From G963677325 sp963677325 (GTDB lineage: Bacteria; Bacteroidota; Bacteroidia; Bacteroidales; Prolixibacteraceae): a stretch of 64,000 bases of DNA. Each line of letters opens with the position of its first letter. Positions within the stretch are counted from its first letter, which is position 1. A model generated the notes under the pieces. That model saw only the letters and a program-made list of their open reading frames with translations. It made no database searches and was not told where the DNA came from. Of the stretch, positions 27,699 through 36,428 are shown piece after piece. Location of the stretch: the NCBI GenBank assembly GCA_963677325.2, contig CAXXGM010000008.1:620001-684000 (forward strand), given 5' to 3'. Position numbers and translations under genes: made by a program.

Positions 27699-27834
27699 AT
27701 TTTCATTGCAACAAAGATATAGCAACCCGTATGCATAAAAGGAGAACTGCATAATAGTTTAATCTTTAAATGGAATATGGACAAGCGATAAGTCTGAGCA
27801 GCGTGGTTGGCGATATCTTAATTCACATTATTTA

Positions 27835-29235
27835 TTAACCTTCGTTAAAATCGAGCATCACCGGTTGTTTGCGGAATCCTTTGGTTGAAAAAGCCAGATA
27901 AATTATTCCGGCAAGCAGCCAGACACCGCCTAATAATTTTGGACTGCCCGGAAGGTTTATCCAGATCCATAAACAGAATAAAAACCCCATGGCCGGTACA
28001 ATACAGTCAGGCAATAATTTTCTTTCTGCTCTGGGAGACTTGAAATACAGCTGTCTGATAGCTGCCAGGTTAACGCCCATAAAGGCTACTAAAGCAGCAA
28101 AGTTGATTAATTCAGCCGTTTTCTGGTAGTTTAGCAGAAGTGAACCTCCAGCCGTTAATAGTCCGATCAGCAGTAAATTCAGAACCGGTGAATTGCTTTT
28201 TTTATCAAGATATCCAAAGAATCTTTTGGGCAGAACATTGTCTTTCCCCATGCCATAGAGAAGTTTGGCAGCTCCCAATTGCCCGGCCATTCCGCTTCCA
28301 AGACAGGCAACAATCATGGTCAGGGTCATGGCATTGAAGAGCAAGGCGCCTCCAACCTGTTGGCAAACAGTCATGAAAGCTGTTTCAATGTGTTGAGCAG
28401 GTATTCTTTCATAAAATGGAATATTGGGATTGACTCCATTTCCCAGCCACATTGTTTGAGCCGATTGTTGAGCAAGATACATTTGTATGCTGCTGAAAAT
28501 TCCTGTAAACAGACAAACAATAATGATGGCGAGAAGAATATTCTTTTTTGGATTTTTTACATCTTCAGCCAGCGTGGTAATTCCATCGAATCCAACATAG
28601 GTCAAAGCGACTAAAGCGGTGCCTGAAAACAGTGCTCCAAAGCTGAAAGTCTCAGGGTTGTAGAAGGGTTTAACGGCAATCAGTCCGTTGATTCCGTTTT
28701 CATGGGTAATGTATTTGATGGCAAATATTATAAAGGCAAAAATAATGATCAGCATGAGGTAGAGCATTATTTTGTTGGCTTTCATGCTGGACCTGACTCC
28801 CAAAAGATTAAGAATCGTGATAATAAAAACAAAGGCTGCTACTCCGGCCCCAAATGACATTCCGGGAAATATGCGTTGAACTGCCAGGACCCCAAAGACG
28901 GTATTAATGATTGGAATAATAAGATAACAAAGGATCATGGCCCAACCGGCGATAAATCCCAGGTGAGAATTCAGTCCTTTACCGACGTAGGTGTAGGCTG
29001 ATCCGGCAGATGGGAAAAGAGCAGCCATCCTGCCATAGCTTACGGCAGTGAACAACATGGCTACCATACTCAGCATCAGCGTTGTTACCATATGTCCAGC
29101 CGATAACAGGGATACCAGTCCGAATAAACCAACAGCGGCAACCGGTTGATTTAATACAATGCCGTAAAAAACAAGATCCCATAATCCAAGAACTCGTTTT
29201 GATTGTCCGGAAGTATTTGGAATATTCTCTGTCAT
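27835..29235 (-). CDS. APC-superfamily amino acid permease
   Basis: 466 residues, about 12 hydrophobic helices. The N-terminus SKRVLGLWDLVFYGIVLNQP and GRMAALFPSAGSAYTYVGKG are the conserved first helix and substrate-loop signatures of the amino acid-polyamine-organocation superfamily. ALVALTYVGFDGITTLAEDV is the helix-6 motif. It would import an amino acid or amine by proton coupling at the inner membrane; the substrate cannot be read. It is a single-gene unit downstream of the NagB-like terminator, with an inverted repeat upstream. Confidence 0.92.
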   Translation of the reverse strand: MTENIPNTSGQSKRVLGLWDLVFYGIVLNQPVAAVGLFGLVSLLSAGHMVTTLMLSMVAMLFTAVSYGRMAALFPSAGSAYTYVGKGLNSHLGFIAGWAMILCYLIIPIINTVFGVLAVQRIFPGMSFGAGVAAFVFIITILNLLGVRSSMKANKIMLYLMLIIIFAFIIFAIKYITHENGINGLIAVKPFYNPETFSFGALFSGTALVALTYVGFDGITTLAEDVKNPKKNILLAIIIVCLFTGIFSSIQMYLAQQSAQTMWLGNGVNPNIPFYERIPAQHIETAFMTVCQQVGGALLFNAMTLTMIVACLGSGMAGQLGAAKLLYGMGKDNVLPKRFFGYLDKKSNSPVLNLLLIGLLTAGGSLLLNYQKTAELINFAALVAFMGVNLAAIRQLYFKSPRAERKLLPDCIVPAMGFLFCLWIWINLPGSPKLLGGVWLLAGIIYLAFSTKGFRKQPVMLDFNEG

Positions 29236-29246
29236 AGCTTGTTTTA

Positions 29247-29353
29247 AATTACGAATTACACGAATTTGTTGCGAATCGAAGATCAGCGAAGCTAATTTTC
29301 ACGAACACGAATTACACGGACAAGGCTGCAGTCCAAATTTTTAATTCGTAATT
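29247..29353. repeat. Inverted repeat of AATTACGAATTA words
   Basis: AATTACGAATTA at 29247-29258 is perfectly inverted as TAATTCGTAATT at 29342-29353. Between them are further words (ACACGAATTTG, TTTCACGAACACGAATTACACGG). Related ATTACGAATTACGAA strings occur near gene ends at 3940, 20107, 20283 and 30433. It sits directly upstream of the permease start, before the terminator of the next unit. Confidence 0.55.
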
Positions 29354-29384
29354 CTTTAGACTTTGCTAATATATTGGTTTTTTT

Positions 29385-29418
29385 AAAAAAATGGCCCAGG
29401 CAGTTAAATCCTGAGCCA
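29385..29418 (-). terminator. Rho-independent terminator after NagB-like gene
   Basis: On the minus strand TGGCTCAGG (from 29418) pairs with CCTGGGCCA (to 29392) across a 9-nt loop, with one G-U-type mismatch, followed by a run of seven T (29391-29385). It is 45 bp after the stop of the gene ending at 29463 and closes the five-gene unit that starts at 35179. Confidence 0.85.
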
Positions 29419-29462
29419 AATTTTCCTCTTTAACCAAAAAACTTATGAGAAAAAATGAAAAA

Positions 29463-30395
29463 TTAATGCATTTCGGTTTCGCAAACACCTAATCCACCTA
29501 TGTAGTAATTAAACTGAACATTTGGATGGCCACCAAGCAATGACATAGGAACAGTGCTGTCCATAATCTTTTTGCTGATCATAAAAGGGGTTAGCCGCTG
29601 TCCAAAAGGGTTGTCGTGCGTTCCGGCTTGCCAGATGGATACTTTCTCGGCTTTCCAGGTCTGTACAGGACCGACCGTTAAGGCCTGTGTAGGAACACCT
29701 GTCACCACTCCTCCGGCGCTTGTGCGTGCATTCTGCATACAGGTGATCGGGTGAAGATCAACCACACGGGTAGAAAGCTTTCTGAATTCTTCAGGTGTGG
29801 GGGGAGCATCTTTGTATTTTCCTTCCCTTTTGACAGGATCATTGAATGCCCAATGCTTCGTATCACCCTGTCCTCCCTGCATCACTGCACAACGGACACC
29901 ACTTTCCCAGGATTCAATGTATTTTTTTGTATCTGCTTTTGGAAAATGAAGGTTGGAATCCGGCATTCTTAAATTTTTGTTTATCCGGTTAATACAGAGT
30001 TCCCTGTCGGCTCTTTCAAATGAAAGAGGGTGGGAGGCCTCCATTTCTTTTCCATTAACGTACCATTCGTCCATTCCCCAGAAATGAGCATTTGCAAGGT
30101 TCAATTGAATTTCATTGACAATCCTTGCTACCAGGGGCAATTGTTCCGTAGGACCGATAGGTCCGCAAATACCTACAGGGTTGCTTTCAGTTGACTGCTG
30201 CCATGCGGTGATATATTCCAACGCTTCCGCCAGGTAAAAATCTTCCAGGGTATCGTAAAAAACTACCTTAAAACCATCGCGTGACAGTTGTAGAATATCC
30301 TTAGGCTGAAGACGGGCAGCGTCATTTAATAATTCATCGTCCAACGTGGTAAAATCCCACCAGCCAGGGGCCAGCATACTTAGTTTTCTTGACAT
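29463..30395 (-). CDS. NagB/glucosamine-6-phosphate isomerase-like protein
   Basis: 310 residues, close to family length. No signal peptide, so cytoplasmic. NAHFWGMDEWYVNGKE resembles the NagB substrate-loop region and MQGGQGDTKHWAFNDP matches the GGxGxxGHxAFNEP signature with the catalytic His retained. SARTSAGGVVTGV-type sequence (read NARTSAGGVVTGVPTQALTV) fits the conserved Thr-rich segment. Family members convert glucosamine-6-phosphate to fructose-6-phosphate plus ammonia, or act on 6-phosphogluconolactone. Changes in the motif (DTKHW) suggest an altered substrate. Last gene of the ceramidase-like unit, with the PIG-L deacetylase gene just upstream. Confidence 0.82.
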   Translation of the reverse strand: MSRKLSMLAPGWWDFTTLDDELLNDAARLQPKDILQLSRDGFKVVFYDTLEDFYLAEALEYITAWQQSTESNPVGICGPIGPTEQLPLVARIVNEIQLNLANAHFWGMDEWYVNGKEMEASHPLSFERADRELCINRINKNLRMPDSNLHFPKADTKKYIESWESGVRCAVMQGGQGDTKHWAFNDPVKREGKYKDAPPTPEEFRKLSTRVVDLHPITCMQNARTSAGGVVTGVPTQALTVGPVQTWKAEKVSIWQAGTHDNPFGQRLTPFMISKKIMDSTVPMSLLGGHPNVQFNYYIGGLGVCETEMH

Positions 30396-30455
30396 TTTTA
30401 TTAATGATTAATGGTTAATGATTAATGGTTAACAATTACGAATTACGAAAGTCGC
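30396..30455. repeat. Short tandem ATTAATGGTTA words
   Basis: ATTAATGATTAATGGTTAAT, then GATTAATGGTTAACAATTACG, fill most of the 60-bp gap between the PIG-L and NagB-like genes. Degenerate tandem words of this kind recur at gene boundaries in this window; a function is not evident. Confidence 0.45.
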
Positions 30456-31217
30456 TTATTTTTCTTTTACCAGGACAACTTTTTCTCCGAGGATTTCCTT
30501 TAATATATTATCCTGCGGGTAACCGTGTCCGAGGTGTTGACGGAAACCTTCGGCATAAGGAACATTGATGTTCTTTCCTCTTAGTTCTCCGAAACGTTTC
30601 ATTGAAAGGATGTACTCATCCATTTTATGATGCACCAGTAACCAGTTCCGCTGGCTTGCATGACAAATCAGCATTTTCTCTTTTACAGGTATCTCTGAGG
30701 TAACATCCACGAACATGCCTGTATAGATAGGGTGTCCCAGAATGTTTTTAGCTTCCATTGAATCGGCGTAGTATAAATAAGGTACCGGTTCATAGGGTGT
30801 TTCATCTATTTCCAGATTTCTCATGCCGGTGCAAAAACATGCGGTCATGACAATCCTGCTGGTGGTCTCATGATCTACCATATAATCGGAGGGACTATGA
30901 GTAAATACAATGGAAGGTTTCAATTTTCTTAACAGGGCGGTTGTCCGGTCGATCGCTTCTTTGTTGTACATGATGTATATATCAGGGAATTCCAGGCAGG
31001 TATAAGTACCATCAAGTACTTTGACGGCCTCTGCTGCTTCCGCTTTCCTGATTCTGCTGATATCTTCCCTGTTATACTCTGCTGTTCCCTTATCACCGTT
31101 AGCCATTGTTGCAATGTGGATTTTCCACCCGGCTTTCTTTAACAGGGATAACGTTCCTGAACATTCAATTTCTGCGTCATCGGGATGAGCAAAAATCGCT
31201 ACTGCAATTTTATCCAT
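30456..31217 (-). CDS. PIG-L/LmbE-family N-acetyl-sugar deacetylase
   Basis: 253 residues, normal for the family. VAIFAHPDDAEIECSGTLSL at residues 6-25 holds the AHPDDxE zinc/catalytic motif; YMVDHETTSRIVM near residue 112 gives the further zinc-ligand His. ATMANGDKGT is the usual glycine loop. Family enzymes remove acetyl from N-acetylglucosaminyl groups of glycolipids, mycothiol/bacillithiol precursors or chitobiose. No signal peptide, so it acts in the cytoplasm, plausibly ahead of the NagB-like enzyme encoded 60 bp downstream. The exact substrate is an inference from this pairing. Confidence 0.9.
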   Translation of the reverse strand: MDKIAVAIFAHPDDAEIECSGTLSLLKKAGWKIHIATMANGDKGTAEYNREDISRIRKAEAAEAVKVLDGTYTCLEFPDIYIMYNKEAIDRTTALLRKLKPSIVFTHSPSDYMVDHETTSRIVMTACFCTGMRNLEIDETPYEPVPYLYYADSMEAKNILGHPIYTGMFVDVTSEIPVKEKMLICHASQRNWLLVHHKMDEYILSMKRFGELRGKNINVPYAEGFRQHLGHGYPQDNILKEILGEKVVLVKEK

Positions 31218-31302
31218 AATATTAAATTTAAAAATTAAGATTGGTTATTTTCTATCCCGACTTCAGAGAGCCGGGTCCTATGTGTTAATTTTGGCAGTTC
31301 TG

Positions 31303-32343
31303 TTATAGATTTATAATTTTTCCTATTCTGGCAGATTCATAGCATGCAGCCATTAATTTTTGACTATGCAGACCTATGTCGCTGTTGTTTGCAGGTTTTC
31401 TGTTTTCAATAATAGCCTGGCTGAATTCTTCAATTTCAGCACGGTAGGTATTGACTGCCTCAGGCTCGATCGGAATTCCGTCTCCATTGTTCCTGCTTTG
31501 CTGAGCATTATAGGATGAGGAATCACGCTCTAAAAAAGCAGTCATTTTGCCAAAACTCCCCTGACCGATTGTGCCGGAAGCCAGTATGCTTCCTTTAGAA
31601 CCATAAAGTTCAAGAACGTTTTTACTACTGTTGTCAGGGATGCAAAAATAGGCATCCACCATTCCCATTGCTCCATTCTCGAAAGTTAAAGTTACCACTG
31701 AACTATCTTCCGATTTATAAGGATGTACAAGATTATTCACCTGGCAGCTGACGCTCTTCACATTTCCAAAAAACATCTCCAGCAAATCAATGCAGTGACT
31801 GGCCATATCGATCAGGGATCCTCCTCCGCCAAGTGCAGGATCCTGTCTCCAGGCACCTTCGATTGGCGGATACCAGCATGATAACTGAGCCCGGCAAAAG
31901 ACAGGTTTCCCTAAATCCCCGTTGCGGATCAATTTCACAGCCTCCCGGTGTTGCGAGAGAAACCTCATCATAAATCCTGTACCAAGCATGACTCCTTCTT
32001 CCTGGCAGGCTTTGTTTATCTGATCGGCTTCCTCTACCGTCAATCCCAGTGGTTTTTCACAAAAAACATGTTTTTTTGCCCTTGCTGCTTTCACTGCATG
32101 TTCCAGATGACAATTAATAGGGGAGGCCACGTAAACTACATCGATATCCTCATTTAATAATTCATCAACACTGTTTACTGCTTTGGCAGCATATTTTTCA
32201 GCTACCTCTTTGTTGACCGCTTGATTAATATCGTATACAGCTATCAGTTCAGCATTGGTTGCAGGTATTATTCCTTCCGGGACAGTCCTTCTTCTGGCTA
32301 TGCCTCCTGAACCAATGACACCCCATTTTATTATTTTTTTCAA
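31303..32343 (-). CDS. Gfo/Idh/MocA-family NAD(P)-dependent oxidoreductase
   Basis: 346 residues from a TTG at 32343. The longer frame from ATG 32394 would read through a palindrome, whereas the TTG has AAAGGAGG at 32358-32351, a strong ribosome site rare in this window. The Rossmann start is KWGVIGSGGIARRRT; HVFCEKPLGLTVEEA holds the conserved EKP lysine and GGGGSLIDMASHCIDLLEMF the substrate-domain motif. It would oxidise or reduce a sugar or sugar derivative with NAD(P), in the cytoplasm. It lies between a DegT aminotransferase gene and a deacetylase gene, which points to amino-sugar metabolism. Confidence 0.9.
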   Translation of the reverse strand: MKKIIKWGVIGSGGIARRRTVPEGIIPATNAELIAVYDINQAVNKEVAEKYAAKAVNSVDELLNEDIDVVYVASPINCHLEHAVKAARAKKHVFCEKPLGLTVEEADQINKACQEEGVMLGTGFMMRFLSQHREAVKLIRNGDLGKPVFCRAQLSCWYPPIEGAWRQDPALGGGGSLIDMASHCIDLLEMFFGNVKSVSCQVNNLVHPYKSEDSSVVTLTFENGAMGMVDAYFCIPDNSSKNVLELYGSKGSILASGTIGQGSFGKMTAFLERDSSSYNAQQSRNNGDGIPIEPEAVNTYRAEIEEFSQAIIENRKPANNSDIGLHSQKLMAACYESARIGKIINL

Positions 32344-32368
32344 AGTAAATCCTCCTTTATAAATCAGA

Positions 32369-32448
32369 TGATGCGTTGATATGTCAGCAATCAAATCAAC
32401 ATATCAACACATCAATGAATCAGTACATTATTATATCAACACATCAAT
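32369..32448. repeat. Intra-operon hairpin and direct repeat of ATCAACACATCA words
   Basis: TGATGCGTTGATATGT at 32369-32384 pairs with ACATATCAACACATCA at 32399-32414, 15 of 16 bases across a 14-nt loop. In addition ATATCAACACATCAAT is repeated exactly at 32401-32416 and 32433-32448, 32 bp apart. It fills the gap between the aminotransferase stop and the TTG start of the oxidoreductase gene. It may stabilise or separate parts of the transcript. Confidence 0.7.
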
Positions 32449-32465
32449 ACATCAGCACATCAATT

Positions 32466-33755
32466 TTATTTTGAGTAGGCCAGAATAACTTTTCTGAGTG
32501 CGTCTCCAATCTGCTCACAATTTTCAACCGTATATGTCGGGAATGCAAAGCAGGTGAAGGTATGTTTTTCGTGCCATTTTGCATTCGGAACTTCCACATT
32601 CGTGTAGTCAATGCTCTTTGGATCCGCGTATTCTTTCGAATTAAACGGGAATCCTTTTTTCGAGAAAGCATTATGTTCATGGAAAGCTCTCTCTGTATGG
32701 CATTGCGGCCAGAATACCTTCCATACGGGCGCTCCTTCAGCAACGGCGGCATTCACAAACTGTACGATATCGCAGTTCATGTTTTCGATGTCAAGAGAGA
32801 ATGCCATCACAAAATAGCCATTCTGACGATCTTCTGTATGTATCGGTTTATACAAAACCTGTGGAAGATCTTTTAATTTATCCATGATGATTGCTGCATT
32901 TCTGCGCCTGGTGGGCATGTTCCAGTCTTCCATTCTTTCCAGTTCTGCAATACCGATGGCAGACTGCATTTCAGTCATACGGTAATTCCAGCCTACCATG
33001 TTATGTATATAGGGTAATTTCTGCTCAAGTTCAAGGAGGCTCAGACGTTGTTTTACGTCATAACCATGATCTCTGAAGCTTCTTGCAATCCATGCCCAAT
33101 CTTCGTTGTCTGTAGTAACCATACCGCCTTCTCCACCGGTAGTAAAGGTCTTGTTCTGGCAAAAACTGCATCCTGCGATGTTCCCCAGGGTACCTGTTTT
33201 CTTCCCTTTGTATGATCCTCCAAAAGCTTCCGCATTGTCTTCAATGACAAAAAGATTATGCTTTTTTGCAAACGCATTGATCTGATCCATATCGCAGACA
33301 TTACCGTACAGATGAACAGCCATGATTGCCTTTGTTCTTGAATTGACAAGCTTTTCAGCTGATTCAATACTGATGCAATGGTCGTATAAATTCACATCTG
33401 CAAATCTTGGTATGGCACCTGCCTGTACAATTGAAAAACTGGATGCGATAAAGGTATAGCTTGGAACAATGACTTCATCGCCGGGTCCAATTCCCAGTGC
33501 GGTCAGCGCCACGTGCAAAGCAGCGGTTCCGGTCGAAACGCTGATGGCATATTTACTGCCCTGCCATTCAGCGAATTTCTTTTCGAACTCCATCCCTTTG
33601 GGACCTGTCCAATAATTTACTTTCCCTGAACGAAGAACTGCTTCAACAGCATTTATCGCCTTATCTTCAAACCTTGGCCAGGACAATAATTTGCTGGTCA
33701 CAGTCTTTTGCCCTCCATCAACCGCCAATGTTGAAAAACCTTCGGTTGTTATCAT
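32466..33755 (-). CDS. DegT/DnrJ/EryC1/StrS-family PLP aminotransferase
   Basis: 429 residues, full family length. SVSTGTAALHVALTALGIGP and GDEVIVPSYTFIASSFSIVQ are the N-terminal PLP-domain motifs; VIEDNAEAFGGSYKGKKTGT gives the Asp that contacts the PLP ring, and GCSFCQNKTFTTGGEGGM the PLP-binding Lys near residue 200. Family members transaminate keto-sugars, or carry out related dehydration, on nucleotide- or free sugars. Located 2 bp after the ceramidase-like gene and before the oxidoreductase gene; an oxidase/aminotransferase pair often interconverts a keto- and an amino-sugar. Confidence 0.93.
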   Translation of the reverse strand: MITTEGFSTLAVDGGQKTVTSKLLSWPRFEDKAINAVEAVLRSGKVNYWTGPKGMEFEKKFAEWQGSKYAISVSTGTAALHVALTALGIGPGDEVIVPSYTFIASSFSIVQAGAIPRFADVNLYDHCISIESAEKLVNSRTKAIMAVHLYGNVCDMDQINAFAKKHNLFVIEDNAEAFGGSYKGKKTGTLGNIAGCSFCQNKTFTTGGEGGMVTTDNEDWAWIARSFRDHGYDVKQRLSLLELEQKLPYIHNMVGWNYRMTEMQSAIGIAELERMEDWNMPTRRRNAAIIMDKLKDLPQVLYKPIHTEDRQNGYFVMAFSLDIENMNCDIVQFVNAAVAEGAPVWKVFWPQCHTERAFHEHNAFSKKGFPFNSKEYADPKSIDYTNVEVPNAKWHEKHTFTCFAFPTYTVENCEQIGDALRKVILAYSK

Positions 33756-33757
33756 AC

Positions 33758-35179
33758 TTACTTATTTTTAATGATTGAAAGTTGTTTGATTGCCGATTCT
33801 GCCAGTTTCTCTCCAGCTCCTGCATCGTACATTGTTGATCCCGGTGTAGTCTCATATCCTGAAGCCATAGGAGTGTATCCTCCCGGTCCCTGTGTAAATG
33901 AAACTTTTGATGGAAAATATTTCCTGGCATCATTGGTTAATCCCATTACAATAGTGTTTTTTAATGGTGATCTTGCTTTGATATCCATTCCGATTTCAGA
34001 AAATATTTCTCCCGGCATTCCGACAAAAGCCAGATCACCGATGCGAACTGTCATTACTTCCAGGCTATCAGTCATATTTTGTGTCTGGTACATATCCAAC
34101 CATTGCTTTGCGAATTGAGCATCAGGTATACCGTCCGGCTGAAGGGGAGGCATTCCTTCTCTTTTAACCTTTTCCATAACCTGTTTGGCCCAGTTATATT
34201 GTTCTTCGGTAATGGTCATCCTTTTCAATGGCACCATTTCTTTGGATACAACAATGTCGTTTCCCTCAACTTTTACGCTGTTGTCAAACGCAAAGAACGA
34301 AGCTACGCCAAGCATATTTCCAATCCTCTGACATTCTTCATAGGTATCAATAAACCCCCTTTTGTAATCAACCTGGGTGACATTGCCGCAGCAGCCATTA
34401 AAGAACAGAGGAATGAAATCGGATCCAAGGGAATTTTTAAGCATTTTAACCAGCATTCCCGGATAATCGGCTGAATAGAGCCAATTGTTACCTGTAAGTG
34501 TGGTGGCGTGACAACCGAAGTTTATCAGAGCGCCCCGGTTAATTTCATTCTGTGCAATGAGTAAAGCAATAATATCAGGATCTGCCGGTCCTAAAGCCTT
34601 CGTTACAAAATCGGGATTTATTTTCTCCCAGCTCATGTGAACTTTACCATCTTTGCCTAATAAACGACGGTTAAAAGATACACTGCTCTCGTTCGCACGA
34701 CCAATGGAAAATTGGCCTGGTTTAAGCTTATTATTGGCTTCAATAACCGCTGTTGCAGCTTTAGTAAGGTATTCTTTTGCATGGGGGGCCTGCAATTCAG
34801 ATTTTGGTCCACTGTGTGTATGGGTGGCATGAATCATTATATTACCTGCTTTTATATCAGAATTGGAAGCAATATAATTTCGCATCATCGTAATGCTTTC
34901 TTTGGTAAGTTTGCAAATATCAACGGTCAAAAAGGCTACTTTTTCTTTCTGCCCGTTTTCTACAACCAAAGCCCTTGAAAACAAAGAATCATGTACTCCC
35001 CGTGAAGCATAATCACTTCCACGGTAATTTCCAACCAGGTCACATCCGACAAGGGGATTATAATTTACTTCTGCCAGTCCTATCAATAACCCGGATTCAT
35101 TTCTATTCTCTTTGCTGCATGATGGGAAAAGCCAGCAAAGGGAAATAAAAAATATCAGAGATTTTTGATAATGAACCAT
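33758..35179 (-). CDS. Neutral/alkaline ceramidase-like lipoprotein
   Basis: 473 residues. The signal ends in WLFPSCSKEN, a lipobox-like Cys. The N-terminal neutral/alkaline ceramidase domain is evident: GLAEVNYNPLVG, SRALVVENGQKEKVAFLTVD, HATHTHSGPKSE near residue 117 and FGCHATTLTGNNWLYSADYP, which carry the zinc-ligand histidines. Where true ceramidases have a Gly-Asp-x-Ser nucleophile this protein has GCCGNVT near residue 264, a Thr. It also lacks the usual long C-terminal domain. Amide hydrolysis on another acylated substrate is therefore more likely than ceramide. First gene of its unit with the shared promoter layout. Confidence 0.8.
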   Translation of the reverse strand: MVHYQKSLIFFISLCWLFPSCSKENRNESGLLIGLAEVNYNPLVGCDLVGNYRGSDYASRGVHDSLFSRALVVENGQKEKVAFLTVDICKLTKESITMMRNYIASNSDIKAGNIMIHATHTHSGPKSELQAPHAKEYLTKAATAVIEANNKLKPGQFSIGRANESSVSFNRRLLGKDGKVHMSWEKINPDFVTKALGPADPDIIALLIAQNEINRGALINFGCHATTLTGNNWLYSADYPGMLVKMLKNSLGSDFIPLFFNGCCGNVTQVDYKRGFIDTYEECQRIGNMLGVASFFAFDNSVKVEGNDIVVSKEMVPLKRMTITEEQYNWAKQVMEKVKREGMPPLQPDGIPDAQFAKQWLDMYQTQNMTDSLEVMTVRIGDLAFVGMPGEIFSEIGMDIKARSPLKNTIVMGLTNDARKYFPSKVSFTQGPGGYTPMASGYETTPGSTMYDAGAGEKLAESAIKQLSIIKNK

Positions 35180-35255
35180 TTTAGAAATTTTTTCTTTTAA
35201 ATTGAATTTAGCAGATTCCCGAATTTAAGTATTAAAGTTAAGTTATTTCATTGAA

Positions 35256-35318
35256 CGAAGATAATTTATTCTCATTTTCATGTTATAATACTTTTCACTT
35301 CAATAATGATATTTTCAT
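35256..35318 (-). promoter_or_regulatory. Promoter/operator of the ceramidase-like unit
   Basis: Minus strand: distal box GAAAATATCAT (about 35316-35306), proximal AAAAGTATTAT (35295-35285), 19 nt after the 13-base proximal block, then TATCTTCG (35263-35256), one mismatch from TAnnTTTG. Box spacing is exactly 21 bp. It matches the susC arrangement and lies about 80 bp upstream of the start, giving a ~75-nt leader. Confidence 0.65.
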
Positions 35319-35449
35319 TCATTAATTTTTCATTCGTGGTTTTGATTAAATTTGAGTCTTTCGTTATTGGTTATTAGCTTTATCTATTTTATTGATATGA
35401 AAGTTTCCAACATAAGACTGTCACAGGATCCAAATAATTCATTTATTAA

Positions 35450-36428
35450 CGTGAGTTCGGAATAAGCTTTTAATTAAAAGAGAGCGAGTTGTCCAAAAGT
35501 TGGTTCGGTTTCGTACTTGATGGAAGTTTTTTGGGAAGGGAGGAGTAACCCAGCAACCCTGAAATAAGGTTTGTAAGGAAATTGCTAAAACTCCTGTGCC
35601 TGGAATGTTCAACCTGACAGATATTCTTCAGCTCATCATTAATGGTTCCGATGATCGATCTCTTCCTGAGCAATATCTTATGCCTCAGAGGTATAAGTAA
35701 ATTTTTTCATGTTTCTTTTGATGCCTGTGATCAATTGGATTCCATCGATAAAGAGCTTTTCAAAAAGCTGCTGTCCGATGTACCCCTTATCAGCAACGAG
35801 TTTCCCGGAACCTTCTCAAGGAACCGGTATCTTTAAGAGGTTCCCTGTCATCAACATTGCCCGGAGTGATGACAAAGTTCAGTATTTCACCTCTGTCATT
35901 ACAACCAGATGCAGTTTAAATCCAAAGAAGTAGCCCATTGTGGATTCACCCCTTTGAACGATTCCCGAAAAAACTTTGTGGTTGAATATCTGCTTATTGT
36001 GGCATACCTTTATGGTGGTCGAATCTGCAAAGGAAATCCCTGTATAGGTTTCTATTCTTAAGGTTTTCAAGAAGATGACCATTGGGGAAAGAGCCTTCTG
36101 CTGAAGTTCAACAAATCTGTTATAGAAGACTGTTTGATGAAATTCGGATTTTAGAGCTTTCTGAATATAATTAATGTAAAAGTGCTTAAGATTATGATAT
36201 CCACATAAATGAAAGGCAATTAATATCGTAATTACTTCAGAATCGGAAAGCTTGCAAGGCTTGTTTCGACTATTTTTCGAGTTATCCGATTTAAGACGTA
36301 CCCCATCTAAGATCTTATCTCCATAAAGATTGTTATTAATATATATTATTGGCTTTCAGACTTTTAAGATACTCACAATCCCTGTTTTTACCAAACATTT
36401 TTTACTATTTCTTATTTTGAACTCAGGT
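35450..36428 (-). mobile_element. IS982-family insertion sequence (decayed)
   Basis: A 979-bp element bounded by imperfect 18-bp terminal repeats: ACGTGAGTTCGGAATAAG at 35450-35467 and, inverted, ACCTGAGTTCAAAATAAG at 36428-36411 (15 of 18 identical). Size and transposase content fit IS982. The right end touches the stop codon of the sulfatase gene (36429-36431). A clear target duplication could not be read; TTATTA/TTAATA-like flanks are ambiguous in this AT-rich site. Confidence 0.8.
35470..36398 (-). pseudogene. IS982-family transposase, multiply frameshifted
   Basis: Pieces in different frames together give an IS982-type transposase. They include KLSDSEVITILIAFHLCGYH and TVFYNRFVELQQKAL, TYTGISFADSTTIKVCHNKQ with the first catalytic Asp, QRGESTMGYFFGFKLHLVV, then after a frame change ILNFVITPGNVDDREPLKD, KLVADKGYIGQQLF (second Asp), and after a further change LLRKRSIIGTINDELKN with the terminal Glu region. 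Frame breaks lie near 36340, 35905, 35825 and 35700. The copy should be inactive, although homopolymer errors in the assembly could cause some breaks. Confidence 0.85.
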
